DNA from: Salinivenus iranica
GTDB taxonomy: Bacteria > Bacteroidota > Rhodothermia > Rhodothermales > Salinibacteraceae
Assembly: GCA_002894665.1 (NCBI GenBank)
Contig: NCRB01000003.1
Location: 1-64,000, forward strand
Length of the DNA stretch: 64,000 bases
Reading direction: 5' to 3'
Under the pieces are notes generated by a model that worked only from the letters and a program-made list of their open reading frames with translations, did not search any database and was not told the origin of the DNA. Both the position numbers and the translations under genes were made by a program. Each line of letters begins with the position of its first letter. Position 1 is the stretch's first letter. Below are positions 44,377 through 53,420 of this stretch, one piece after another.

Positions 44377-44718
44377 GGCAGAAAAAAAGGGTGGTGAGAC
44401 GGGCGCGACAATGGCAACGCGTCCAGTACACGACGAAAAACCGTTCCATGGTGCACGGCGTCGCGGGTCCGTTTCTGTAATCCCGTGTGCGGGAGTGGAA
44501 AAACGAGGAATCACATCGTTAGGGGCGCCGCCCTAAACTGTCGATATATCGACAGCGCGTCGAAATCTCGTCACGGACGAGTCGTGCCCGCGGGGAGCGG
44601 CACGGCGTCGCGATTGCCTGTAACGGAATCGTGTCGGTGGCGCCCAAAACGCACAGCCAGTCGGGGCCGAGAGGGGTCCCGCACCGTCGCCCTTCACGCA
44701 CACGACCTGCACAGACCC
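44377..44718. other. Divergent intergenic region of 342 bases with an 18-bp palindrome
   Basis: No gene. It holds the perfect palindrome CTGTCGATATATCGACAG at 44538-44555, which marks a probable dimer binding site. An element GGAAAAACGAGGAATCACA upstream of it may include an ECF-type -35 but is not convincing. The palindrome lies 163 bases from the sigma factor start and 164 bases from the secreted protein start. Confidence 0.55.
44538..44555. promoter_or_regulatory. Perfect 18-bp palindromic operator
   Basis: CTGTCGATATATCGACAG reads the same on both strands over all 18 bases, with a central GATATATC. This form fits dimeric helix-turn-helix repressors such as PadR, TetR or ArsR-type proteins. 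It stands almost in the middle between divergent genes, a sigma factor and a secreted protein, and may control both. Confidence 0.6.
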
Positions 44719-45744
44719 ATGATGACTATACCTCTTTCACGTTTCCTGTCGTCGTCACGTCCATTCGGGCAGCGGCTCCTGCGGAGGGGGGCTTCCGTGC
44801 TGGCGGCCCTGGCACTGGTTCTGATGGTGTGGGCTCCGTCCGCCCAGGCCCAGGAAAAGATGAGCGAGAAGGAGAAACAGATGCTCGCCCAGCTGCAGGA
44901 GATGAATCAGGCCGACGGCTACCTGGAGGCACACCGGGACGTACAGCAGCCGATGGAATTGCTGGGCGGTCCCCTCTCCTTCACCATCCGGCAGACCAGC
45001 GGCGGCGTCTTCGTGTCGCTTCCGGACAACCGGACGCTCGACCCTGACGTGTTCGGGGCGCCGGACCAGCCGCTCGCCTTTACGGGGACGCCGGGCATCA
45101 CGGGGGTGCCGGTGCCGATGCGCGGCGTGAGCGATGGGCAGTTTACCCAGTTCGAGCGGATGTCGCCGTTCGGGGACAAGAACACGACGATGGCGAACGG
45201 CAATCTGATGCTGCAGGCCACCGACCGCACGGCCACCGACGCGGCCACGACCGAGGACGAGGTGACGCTGAAGGCCTCGTGGGAGGACCAGGACGGCAAC
45301 ACGTACGCGATTCGCTGCTGTGAACTGCTGGTCTCGGCCGGGCCCGAATTTCCGACGTTCGGGGGCGTCGTCACGAACCACATTCTTCACGGGTTTACCG
45401 GCATCGGGACGCCGCTAATGCCGACGGAATACACCTACGCCGCCTTCTGGGGCATGGGGGCGGTGCTCAAGAACGGCGAGGTGGTCGACAAGCCGCGCAT
45501 CGTTCACGGCATGCTTACCGAGTACGTGCGTGGCGAGAATTACAAGCTGGTGAGCGACAGCGAGGTGACCCCCACGCGTCGTCACTTTCACCTGATGGTG
45601 GCGCCGTTCATGCCGGTAAAGGGGGAGCACAAGTTCCAGCCCAAGGACGTAGCGACGGGGTTTGAGTTGCCCAACGGCATGGAGCTTCCCTTCTGGCACG
45701 TGATGTTTGAGAATCTGGAGATCGAAAGCCAGCGGGGAGAGTGA
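44719..45744 (+). CDS. Secreted protein of unknown function
   Basis: 341 residues with a signal peptide (SVLAALALVLMVWAPSAQAQ). The mature region is acidic and holds a block around AIRCCELLVSAGPEFPTFGG and GMGAVLKNGEVVDKPRIVHG, with several HF/HxH positions (TRRHFHLMVAPFMP) that could bind metal. I recognise no family. It starts with a coiled, charged stretch (KMSEKEKQMLAQLQEMNQAD). Followed by a cupredoxin and a TauE-type exporter. Confidence 0.7.
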   Translation: MMTIPLSRFLSSSRPFGQRLLRRGASVLAALALVLMVWAPSAQAQEKMSEKEKQMLAQLQEMNQADGYLEAHRDVQQPMELLGGPLSFTIRQTSGGVFVSLPDNRTLDPDVFGAPDQPLAFTGTPGITGVPVPMRGVSDGQFTQFERMSPFGDKNTTMANGNLMLQATDRTATDAATTEDEVTLKASWEDQDGNTYAIRCCELLVSAGPEFPTFGGVVTNHILHGFTGIGTPLMPTEYTYAAFWGMGAVLKNGEVVDKPRIVHGMLTEYVRGENYKLVSDSEVTPTRRHFHLMVAPFMPVKGEHKFQPKDVATGFELPNGMELPFWHVMFENLEIESQRGE

Positions 45745-45882
45745 CGTCTCTCCTCCGGAATGGACGCGGGGAGGCCCTCCGGCCCCATCGACGGCGGCAA
45801 GCGGGAGCGACGCCGGGTGTGGGGACCGGAGGCGACCGCGTCCGCACGCGGATGCCTCTTCTTTCACGAAGCAATCGACCCC

Positions 45883-46314
45883 ATGCCCATGTCCCCTGTG
45901 TCTACGCATTCCCTCGCCCGCACTCGTTGGCTGCTCGGCCCCGCGGCCGTCCTCCTGTTTCTGGTCGGGCGCGCCCCCGAGGCCCAGGCCCAGTCGTCGA
46001 GCCCCGCGGCCACCGTCGACATGACCAACACCCTGTCATTCGCCCCGGACACGGTGCGGGTGCAGGCGGGCGAGACCGTCCGCTGGACGAACGGGTCCGT
46101 GATCGTCCATACGGTGACGGCGGACCCCGAGGAGGCCACGACCGACGAGAGCGTGCGGCTGCCGGAGGGGACGGCGCCCTTCGACTCCGGCACGCTCGAC
46201 CCGGAGGAGCGCTTCGAGCATACCTTCGAGGTGCCGGGCACGTACCGCTACTTCTGCATCCCGCACGAAGGGGCAAAGATGTACGGAACGGTCATCGTGA
46301 CACCGGCCGAGTAG
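45883..46314 (+). CDS. Plastocyanin-like cupredoxin
   Basis: 143 residues with a signal peptide ending near AQAQS. The type 1 copper ligands are all present: His in VIVHTVTAD, Cys and His in YRYFCIPHEG, and Met in AKMYGTV. The fold is plastocyanin/amicyanin-like, made to carry electrons in the periplasm. ATG 45883 is chosen; a second ATG follows at 45889. The frame is open upstream but unlike a signal peptide. Confidence 0.9.
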   Translation: MPMSPVSTHSLARTRWLLGPAAVLLFLVGRAPEAQAQSSSPAATVDMTNTLSFAPDTVRVQAGETVRWTNGSVIVHTVTADPEEATTDESVRLPEGTAPFDSGTLDPEERFEHTFEVPGTYRYFCIPHEGAKMYGTVIVTPAE

Positions 46315-46338
46315 CCCGCCTCCCCCGGCGTCGGCGGG

Positions 46339-47193
46339 TCAGTGGAGGCCCGCCTCTACGAGCAGCAGGCCGGCCGTGAGGGTAAACAGGAGGCCGAGCC
46401 CAATCTCCATGACCCGGTCCGGGACGCGCTTGGCGACCTCCGGGCCCAGCTGGGCGCCCAGGACCACGCCGGGCACGGTAAAGAGCAACAGATTGCCCAT
46501 GGTGGTGAGGCCCGTGAGGCCGCCCTGGGCCACCTGGTAGACGTGGCCCAGGGAGGCGATGAGGGCCGTGATGGCGACGACGAAGACGCTGGTGGCGACC
46601 GACACGCTGCTGGGCACCCGGCACCGCTGCAGAAGGAAGTAGCCATTGAGCTCGCCGAGGCCGGAGGACACCATGCCGAGGAAGAGGCCGCCGATCCCCG
46701 AGATGAGGCGCCCTTCGGTGGTGTTGCACACCGTGTAGCAAATCTCCTCGTCCTCCGCCGTCACCAGGCAAGTCTCAGCCGTGTCGGTGGACTCGTGGGC
46801 CAGGTCGTCGAGGTGCGCCTCCGTCTCCTCGTCCGGCGCCCGCAGGAAGCTAATGGCGACGGCAAAGAGGCCCATGCCGAGCACCACCTTCAGGATGTCG
46901 GCCGATACGTAGTGCGCCACCACGACCCCCGCGATGGCCGCGGGCACGGTGGCGGAGAGCAGCATGCCCCCGACGCGGTAGTCGATGAGCTTGCGGCGCA
47001 CGTAGGCCGCCACCCCGCTTCCGAAGCCGAACACTTCCACGACCAACCCGGCCCCCACCGCCAGTTCGGGCGGTAGGCCGAGGGCCAGAATAAACAGTGG
47101 AGAGAAAAACGTGGCTCCGCCCACGCCGGAGGCCATCGCAATGGTGGCGATGAGGATGCCGGTGGGCAACATGTACCAAAACTCAAGACTCAT
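46339..47193 (-). CDS. TauE/SafE-family membrane exporter
   Basis: 284 residues with about 8 membrane segments in two repeats: GVGGATFFSPLFILALGLPP, then VGAGLVVEVFGFGSGVAAY in the first half, and GIGGLFLGMVSSGLGELNGY in the second. This is the TauE/SafE (DUF81) pattern, thought to move organosulfur or sulfite-type anions. An acidic loop (PDEETEAHLDDLAHEST) separates the halves. Ends 25 bases from the cupredoxin gene on the other strand. Confidence 0.85.
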   Translation of the reverse strand: MSLEFWYMLPTGILIATIAMASGVGGATFFSPLFILALGLPPELAVGAGLVVEVFGFGSGVAAYVRRKLIDYRVGGMLLSATVPAAIAGVVVAHYVSADILKVVLGMGLFAVAISFLRAPDEETEAHLDDLAHESTDTAETCLVTAEDEEICYTVCNTTEGRLISGIGGLFLGMVSSGLGELNGYFLLQRCRVPSSVSVATSVFVVAITALIASLGHVYQVAQGGLTGLTTMGNLLLFTVPGVVLGAQLGPEVAKRVPDRVMEIGLGLLFTLTAGLLLVEAGLH

Positions 47194-47239
47194 GGCAAGC
47201 GACTGGTGAGCGATCAGAAGGGCGAGGGGGGAGAGATCC

Positions 47240-47614
47240 CTACGACGCGTCGTCCTCCACAGCCGTCCCGTTGGCCTGTGTCTTCTGTCGCACCGTCTGC
47301 ACGGTCGAGTACGCGCTGTATCCGAGGAGGCCGACGACGAAGGCGTAGACCCAGAGCGGCAGGTTTTCACCGGCGATGAACAGGTAGATGTACGCCGACA
47401 GGACACACAGCGCGGTGGCGATTACCGGCAGAAAGGGCGAGCGGCCGCGACGGAGGTTTCGCACGAGCCACGCGACCGACAGCCAGAAGAACGGGATCGC
47501 CCCGACCGAGATGCTCCCGAAAATGATGGGGTCGACCCCGTACTGCGCCCCCAGGCCGAGAAACCAGTCCGTAAGGGCCGACCACAGGCCGGAGAGAAGG
47601 AGCGAGGTGAGCAT
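47240..47614 (-). CDS. Small four-helix membrane protein, unknown
   Basis: 124 residues with about four membrane helices (LTDWFLGLGAQYGV, IIFGSISVGAIPFFWLSVAWLV, PVIATALCVLSAYIYLFIAG and LPLWVYAFVVGLLGYSAYS) and a short charged tail. No family is recognised with certainty. It precedes the TauE-type gene on the same strand, with 46 bases between, so both may be transcribed together. Confidence 0.65.
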   Translation of the reverse strand: MLTSLLLSGLWSALTDWFLGLGAQYGVDPIIFGSISVGAIPFFWLSVAWLVRNLRRGRSPFLPVIATALCVLSAYIYLFIAGENLPLWVYAFVVGLLGYSAYSTVQTVRQKTQANGTAVEDDAS

Positions 47615-47872
47615 GGAGGCACAGAGGGATAGGGACAAAAGCAAAACGCGCAGCCCTTCGTGCCTTCACAAAAGAGAGGGTTACACGGCCGTTCGACGGG
47701 GCGTGAGTCCTTTAGGCGGTCGTGTGCGTAGGAAGAACCCGTTCAAGAAACGCCTCGACCGTTGAGCACACGGACCCTCGGGCCTCAGACCGACGGTACG
47801 TCCGCGTTCGGGTCGACGGTCCCGGGGCCCTTTTCCAGTACGTCCCTTTCTTCACAGCACACAATACGACCC

Positions 47873-48784
47873 ATGCGCATTGGAATGATTGGACTCGGCA
47901 AAATGGGCGCGAATATGTCGCGCCGCCTCCTGAACGACGGCCACGAGGTCGTCGGCTTCGACCTCGACGAAGACGCCGTCGCGGAGCTTGAGGGCGACGG
48001 CGCCGACGGGGCCACGGCCCTCGACGCCCTCGTCGACCGGCTCGACCCGCCCCGCGTGTTGTGGATGATGGTGCCGGCGGGCGACGCCGTCGACGCCACG
48101 ATCGACGATCTGCTGCCGCACCTCGACGCGGGCGACATCCTCGTCGACGGCGGCAACTCGAACTACAAGGACACCCTCCGCCGCGCCGACCGCGCGGACG
48201 AGCACGGCCTGCACTACGTCGACGTGGGCACCTCCGGCGGCGTGTGGGGGCTGGAGGAAGGCTACAGCATGATGGTGGGCGGCCCGGACGCGGCCGTCGA
48301 CCACCTGCGCCCCGCCCTCGAAACCCTCGCCCCCGGCCCGGACAAAGGATGGGGCCACATGGGCGCCGTCGGCTCCGGCCACTTCGTCAAGATGGTGCAC
48401 AACGGCATCGAGTACGGCGTCATGCAGGCCTACGCCGAGGGGTTCGACATCCTGCACGCGAAGGAAGAGTTCGACCTCGACCTCCAGCAGGTGGCCGAGA
48501 CGTGGCGCTTCGGGAGCGTGGTGCGCTCGTGGCTCCTCGACCTGACGGCCCGTGCGTTGGCGGACGACCAGGAGCTGCCCGACATCGCGCCGTGGGTCGA
48601 CGATTCCGGCGAGGGACGCTGGACCGTGAAAGAGGCGATTGACCTCGACGTGCCGGCGCCCGTCATCACCGACGCTCTCATCTCGCGGCTCGACTCGCGG
48701 GTCGAGGACTCCTACACCCACAAGCTGCTGGCCGCCATGCGCAACCAGTTCGGCGGCCACGACGTGAAGGACGCTGACGAGTAG
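47873..48784 (+). CDS. gnd: 6-phosphogluconate dehydrogenase, decarboxylating (short form)
   Basis: 303 residues. The NAD(P)-binding motif GMIGLGKMGANMSRRL lies at the N-terminus, followed by LWMMVPAGDAVD, ILVDGGNSNYKDTLRR, HYVDVGTSGGVWGLEEGY, and the catalytic Lys in HFVKMVHNGIEYG. The short length matches the roughly 300-residue GndA class, often NAD-dependent. It makes ribulose 5-phosphate and CO2. First of three oxidative pentose phosphate genes here, before zwf and pgl. Confidence 0.93.
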   Translation: MRIGMIGLGKMGANMSRRLLNDGHEVVGFDLDEDAVAELEGDGADGATALDALVDRLDPPRVLWMMVPAGDAVDATIDDLLPHLDAGDILVDGGNSNYKDTLRRADRADEHGLHYVDVGTSGGVWGLEEGYSMMVGGPDAAVDHLRPALETLAPGPDKGWGHMGAVGSGHFVKMVHNGIEYGVMQAYAEGFDILHAKEEFDLDLQQVAETWRFGSVVRSWLLDLTARALADDQELPDIAPWVDDSGEGRWTVKEAIDLDVPAPVITDALISRLDSRVEDSYTHKLLAAMRNQFGGHDVKDADE

Positions 48785-48945
48785 CCGGCCGCTGCTCTGG
48801 AGGACGGAGTGTACGCGCCCTGAATAGGGATGGAATAGCGCACAGCGCGGAAGAATGGAGGAGTGGACGCGTGGAAGAGAAAGCCAGTCAGCCCGAATCC
48901 ATGCCTGCGGAGCCGTTCGGAAATCAGCGGTTCTCCCCGATCCGA

Positions 48946-49030
48946 CCTTCAACCTGAACCCTTCAACCTGAACCCTTCAACCTGAACTCTTCAACCTGAA
49001 CTCTTCAACCTGAACCCTTCAACCCGCAAC
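48946..49030 (+). repeat. Tandem 14-mer repeat CCTTCAACCTGAAC just before zwf
   Basis: Five full copies of CCTTCAACCTGAAC (units 4 and 5 start with T) and a degenerate sixth copy lie head to tail from 48946 to 49030. The zwf ATG follows at 49036. Each unit is two heptamers, TTCAACC and TGAACYC, of which TTCAACC recurs in the array at 59637-59741. A slippage-prone array in the leader could tune zwf expression. Confidence 0.85.
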
Positions 49031-49035
49031 CGAAC

Positions 49036-50523
49036 ATGCCCGACATCCAGCCGCACCTGTTCGTCATCTTCGGGGCCACGGGGGATCTCACGAAGCGAAA
49101 GCTGATCCCGGCCCTCTTCCACCTGATGGAGGACGCGGACGTGGCCCGGCGCTGCGTCGTGCTGGGCGCGGCCCGGTCCGACTGGTCCGACGAGCGGTTT
49201 CGGGAATCGGCCCGGGAGGCGCTCCTCGACAACGGGTATTCGGAAGAGGCGGTGGCCAAATGGTGCACCCGCAACCTCTTCTACCAGTGCCTTGGGGAGG
49301 GCGGGGACGACTACGAGGCGCTGCGCCGCCGCGTCGATCAGCTGGAGCGCCACCTCGACCTGCCCGGCAACCGCGCCTTTTACCTTTCACTCCCGCCGCC
49401 CGTCTACGGCCCGGCCATCGACGGGCTCGGCGACGTGGGATTGAACGAGAGCCCGGGCTGGACGCGGGTCGTGGTGGAGAAGCCATTCGGGAACGACCTG
49501 GCCTCGGCCCAGGCCCTCAACGAGCGGGTGCACCGTCACTTCGACGAGGACCAGGTCTACCGCATCGATCACTACCTCGGCAAGGAGACGGTGCAGAACC
49601 TGATGGCCTTCCGGTTCGGCAACGCCCTCTTCGAGTCGATCTGGAATCGGGAGCACATCGAGCGGGTCGAGATCACCGTTTCGGAGGACCTGGGCGTCGG
49701 GGGGCGCGGGGGGTACTACGACCAGTCCGGCCACGTGCGCGACATGGTGCAAAATCACCTTACGCAGCTGCTGACGCTGGTGGCCATGGAGCCGCCCGCC
49801 AGCATGGACGCCAATGCAATCCGGCAGGAGAAGGTGAAGGTGCTCACGTCCGTGCAGCAACCCAATCCCGAGACCGACGTGGTCTTCGGGCAGTACGGGG
49901 CCGGAACCGTCGACGGCGAGCCGGTGCCCGGCTACCGCGACGAGCCGGACGTGCCGGACGACTCCGACACCGAGACCTTTGCCGCGCTGCGCCTCAACGT
50001 GGCCAACTGGCGGTGGCAGGGCGTGCCCTTCTACCTGCGGACCGGCAAGCGCCTTCCCACCAAGCTCACCCAGATCGCCGTTCGTTTTCAGGGGGCGCCC
50101 GTGTCGCTCTTTCAGTCCGACGGCCAGCCCTGCATCCCGCAGGACGCCGACTGCGAGGCCCGCTCCAACGAACTGCTCATCACCCTGCAGCCGAATGAGG
50201 GGTTCGACCTGCGCTTCGAGGTGAAGGCGCCAGGGGAAAACGAAAACGGCACGATGGAGCTGGAGACGCAGCAGCTCAGCTTTTCGTACGCGGACGCCTT
50301 CGGCCCCGTGCCCGACGCCTACGAGACGCTTCTGCGCGACATCATTGTGGGCGATCCCACCCTCTTCGTGCGGGCCGATGAGGTGGAGGCGTCGTGGCAG
50401 CTCTACGCGCCGCTCCTCGACACTGACAACGCGGTACATCCGTACGAGGCCGGCACTTGGGGGCCCGAGGCGGTCGACCGGCTGCTGGAGTCCTGGACCT
50501 CAGGGGGACGGTCGGACCCCTGA
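49036..50523 (+). CDS. zwf: Glucose-6-phosphate 1-dehydrogenase
   Basis: 495 residues, the usual length. The NADP fold starts with LFVIFGATGDLTKRKLIPAL; the active-site peptide RIDHYLGKETVQNLM contains the catalytic His and Lys; VVVEKPFGNDLASA is also typical. It oxidises glucose 6-phosphate to 6-phosphogluconolactone. Same strand as gnd and pgl, with the tandem repeat in the leader and only 41 bases to pgl. Confidence 0.97.
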   Translation: MPDIQPHLFVIFGATGDLTKRKLIPALFHLMEDADVARRCVVLGAARSDWSDERFRESAREALLDNGYSEEAVAKWCTRNLFYQCLGEGGDDYEALRRRVDQLERHLDLPGNRAFYLSLPPPVYGPAIDGLGDVGLNESPGWTRVVVEKPFGNDLASAQALNERVHRHFDEDQVYRIDHYLGKETVQNLMAFRFGNALFESIWNREHIERVEITVSEDLGVGGRGGYYDQSGHVRDMVQNHLTQLLTLVAMEPPASMDANAIRQEKVKVLTSVQQPNPETDVVFGQYGAGTVDGEPVPGYRDEPDVPDDSDTETFAALRLNVANWRWQGVPFYLRTGKRLPTKLTQIAVRFQGAPVSLFQSDGQPCIPQDADCEARSNELLITLQPNEGFDLRFEVKAPGENENGTMELETQQLSFSYADAFGPVPDAYETLLRDIIVGDPTLFVRADEVEASWQLYAPLLDTDNAVHPYEAGTWGPEAVDRLLESWTSGGRSDP

Positions 50524-50564
50524 GCGTCTCCCCGGGTCTCGTCCGCGCCCCCGTCCAATGATCG

Positions 50565-51329
50565 ATGACGACTCTGCGCCCAATGACATCCCCCTCCGAC
50601 GTTCCGACCACCGTCCACCGGCACGCGGACCTGGAAGCGTTGAGCCGCGCCGCCGCCCGGGCCCTCGTGGCCGACATCGAGTCGGTTCTGGAGTCCCAGG
50701 ACCGCTACGCGCTCGCCCTCGCGGGCGGCAGCACGCCCCGGCGACTGTACGAACTGCTGGCAGCCGGGACCGAAGGGGCCCTCCCCTGGCCGCGCATCCA
50801 TCTCTTTTGGGGGGACGAGCGGTACGTGCCGCCCACCCACCCGGATAGCAACACCCGGCGTGCCCGGCAGGTCCTGATCGACGAGATTCCGATTCCGGCC
50901 GACAACGTGCATCCCATCCCGACGCAGGGAGACGCCCCGGAGGCCGACGCCGCGGCGTACGAGGCCATCCTCCGGCGGTTCTTTTCGGACGGCCCCCCGA
51001 CCTTCGACACCGTACTCCTCGGGCTGGGCAGCGACGGGCACACTGCGTCCCTCTTTCCAGAGACGTCCGTCCTCGCCGACGACGAGCGCTGGGTTCGGGT
51101 TGTGACGGCCCCGCCCCGCCACGACGTGTCGACGCGAATTAGCTGCACACTGCCCGTGCTCAACGGTGCGCGTCGGGCGATTTTTCTCGCCGCGGGGCCG
51201 CGCAAGCGGGCGGCCGTGCACAGGGTCCTCAACGAACAGGACGAGTCGCTTCCGGCGACCCATGTGCAGCCCCGGGCCCAACTCGACTGGTACCTCGATC
51301 GTGCGTGTTGGCCGCCCAAACACGATTGA
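50565..51329 (+). CDS. pgl: 6-phosphogluconolactonase
   Basis: 254 residues (ATG 50565; an inner ATG at 50583 also fits). The SugarP_isomerase-like fold shows LALAGGSTPRRLYELL, IHLFWGDERYVPPTHPDSN and DTVLLGLGSDGHTASLFP, the standard DevB/Pgl signatures. It hydrolyses the lactone from Zwf to 6-phosphogluconate, the substrate of the gnd product. Zwf, Pgl and Gnd together supply NAD(P)H and pentose phosphates. Confidence 0.95.
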   Translation: MTTLRPMTSPSDVPTTVHRHADLEALSRAAARALVADIESVLESQDRYALALAGGSTPRRLYELLAAGTEGALPWPRIHLFWGDERYVPPTHPDSNTRRARQVLIDEIPIPADNVHPIPTQGDAPEADAAAYEAILRRFFSDGPPTFDTVLLGLGSDGHTASLFPETSVLADDERWVRVVTAPPRHDVSTRISCTLPVLNGARRAIFLAAGPRKRAAVHRVLNEQDESLPATHVQPRAQLDWYLDRACWPPKHD

Positions 51330-51437
51330 TCCCAACGGCGCGGGAGCGGGCGATCTTGTTGTGTCGTCTCCGCTGTCGGCTCCCTGCCCAATCTGCCTGC
51401 TCTTCCGGCACCGAATGGCGGGAGGAAGGCGCTCGGG

Positions 51438-52538
51438 TCAATGCGGCCCACGGCGGGGCGGCGGGGCCTCAAACTCGTACGTGTCCGTCTCAATCATCCG
51501 GAGAATCTGGCCGATGCTCGGCCGGTCCCCCCAGTACGTCCCAAAATGGGCCAGCCGGACGATGCCCTCGGGGTCGATGATGAGGGTGGCGGGCCGGTTG
51601 ACGTACTCGGAGTGCACCGCGTACTGCCACGGATCGATGCCGTACCGGGCGCCGACGGTCGCGGCCCGGTCGATCAGGTGCGGCCACCAGATGCCGTCGG
51701 GATAGAGGTCATGGGGATGCTCCGACGGCAGGTTCTCGGCAAACCAGTAGTCCGGTCGAAATTCTTGGCCGGCCATGAGCCGAGAGCGGTAGCGGTCGTG
51801 GCACTCCAGGGTGGCGACCGCCACGTCCAGGTCGCGGAAGCGCTCCTGGCGCTTGATGAGACTGTAAAACTCCTTATGGCACACCGGGCACCAGTCGGCA
51901 AAGACCCAGATCAGCACGACGGTCTTCTCGCCAAGGACGCTGGATAGGGACCATTCGTCTCCGCCTGTGTCCGCAAGCGTGAACGGAGGGGCCGAATCGC
52001 CTTCCTGCACCCGTCCGAAGGACGATTCCTCCAGGGCGGCGAACTGCTCCGCCACGGCCGGCTCGACGGGCGCATGCTTCTGAATGCGATCGAGGGCAAC
52101 CGCGCACTGGTGCCGCACATCGGCGTGGTCGTCCGTCTCCAGCGGGGCGGCGACCGTGTCGGGCGGGGTCCCGATCTGCCCGAGCGCAATCGCCGCCTGG
52201 GAGCGGACCACCGGATCGGGGTCGTCCCGGAGGCGACGACTCAGTGGCTCGACGGCCGCTTCCGCCCGAAGGACGCCGAGCGCCATTGCGGCTATCTGCC
52301 GGACGTGTTTGTTCTCGTGGTCCAGCAATTCGCGGACGGCGGCGGGCGCCTCCATGCCGAGTCGAACGAGGTCGCGCACCGCGAGGGTGCGCACACGCCC
52401 GTCCTCGCTCCGGAGGTCAGAGACGCCGTCGGTCTCCGTCTCGGGATCGACGGTAAATCCGTTGTCGACGGGGGCGAATGCGTGGCGCGCGACTCGCTCG
52501 GCAATTGCCTGGGCAGACGGGGTGGAATCTGTGTTCAT
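51438..52538 (-). CDS. HEAT-repeat protein fused to a redoxin domain
   Basis: 366 residues in two parts. Residues about 40-170 are HEAT-like repeats (AVRDLVRLGMEAPAAVRELL, VRQIAAMALGVLRAEAAVEP, VRSQAAIALGQIG). Residues about 185-350 form a thioredoxin-like redoxin domain (GDSAPPFTLADTGGDEWSL, then WVFADWCPVCHKEFYSLI) with a CPVC active site. C-terminal strands (ATLIIDPEGIVRLAHFG) match AhpC/TSA-type proteins. No signal peptide, so probably cytosolic. The HEAT part may bring a partner to the redoxin. Confidence 0.85.
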   Translation of the reverse strand: MNTDSTPSAQAIAERVARHAFAPVDNGFTVDPETETDGVSDLRSEDGRVRTLAVRDLVRLGMEAPAAVRELLDHENKHVRQIAAMALGVLRAEAAVEPLSRRLRDDPDPVVRSQAAIALGQIGTPPDTVAAPLETDDHADVRHQCAVALDRIQKHAPVEPAVAEQFAALEESSFGRVQEGDSAPPFTLADTGGDEWSLSSVLGEKTVVLIWVFADWCPVCHKEFYSLIKRQERFRDLDVAVATLECHDRYRSRLMAGQEFRPDYWFAENLPSEHPHDLYPDGIWWPHLIDRAATVGARYGIDPWQYAVHSEYVNRPATLIIDPEGIVRLAHFGTYWGDRPSIGQILRMIETDTYEFEAPPPRRGPH

Positions 52539-52761
52539 ACGGCTCCTGTGGTGTCGGTGGAGAGGAAAGCGGGGCGTCCGTATGGTTCACCCGCGGCCCG
52601 TTCCGTCTGCTCTGTGCCGGTGTGACGAGGGAGGGGTCCGGAAGGGGGGACCCGTCCAAGGGCAAAGCACAGGGAGGCAGAGGGGCCGCACAGAACGCAT
52701 TGGATTGGGGGCGTTCGTCAGCCCCCAGTCGGACGGTGCGACTGCACTCCGGAGCATTCAT

Positions 52762-53172
52762 CTACTCCCGGGCGGTCCCGCTGGGGTTGCCCACGACGAG
52801 GAAGTAGAGGGCAATCATCAGCAGGGTGAACTGAAATTCCATGCCTCTTCCCATGTTGCCCGTTCCCATGTTGACGGAGTTCCACCCGTGCTGAAGGTGG
52901 ACCATGAAGATGGCCCCCAGCATGATGGGGACAATGAGGAGCCCGCCCAGCCGGGTCATCCAATCCCAGCCGGCGCCGCCAAGCAGCACGAACAGGCCGC
53001 CGATGGTCTCAAGCGCGGCCAGGAGGCCGACCATAAAGACGGGCATTCCCATCATCTCGGCCATGCCGCCGAGGACGGGGAACTTGGTGAGGCCGTGGTA
53101 GAGAAACACACTTCCCAGGGCCAGGCGCAAAAACCAGTGGCCGTACGGAGACAACGCTCGAAGTTGATTCAT
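52762..53172 (-). CDS. DoxX-family membrane protein
   Basis: 136 residues with four membrane segments and the DoxX opening (WFLRLALGSVFLYHGLTKF) and core (GLLAALETIGGLFVLLGG). DoxX proteins are small quinol/thiosulfate-linked or carotenoid-pathway-like membrane parts; the exact role here is unknown. It starts at ATG 53172 and precedes the HEAT-redoxin gene on the same strand, from which it is separated by 223 bases. Confidence 0.8.
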   Translation of the reverse strand: MNQLRALSPYGHWFLRLALGSVFLYHGLTKFPVLGGMAEMMGMPVFMVGLLAALETIGGLFVLLGGAGWDWMTRLGGLLIVPIMLGAIFMVHLQHGWNSVNMGTGNMGRGMEFQFTLLMIALYFLVVGNPSGTARE

Positions 53173-53420
53173 GGACGTATTCCGGGGTGAGTGAAGAAAA
53201 GCACTGAAGGCAGTCCGGCGTAACGATATTCTCACGTCATTTTGTCGCCCCCCTTCGTACCACTGCCTCTACATTCGTTACTTCCCCCCTCCGCCGGCTC
53301 CACGACGGTCGTTCCCGGGCACCACTCGCGCTCCGTAACGATGTCGCCTCCGAGGCACGAAAAGAGGGACGAAGTCCGGGACATTCTCACAGCGCTCCAC
53401 CACGTCCAATTCTGCAACGC

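Noticed and set aside
48946-49030. Repeat array as a CRISPR
   Set aside because: Units are 14 bases and touch each other with no spacers; no cas gene is near.
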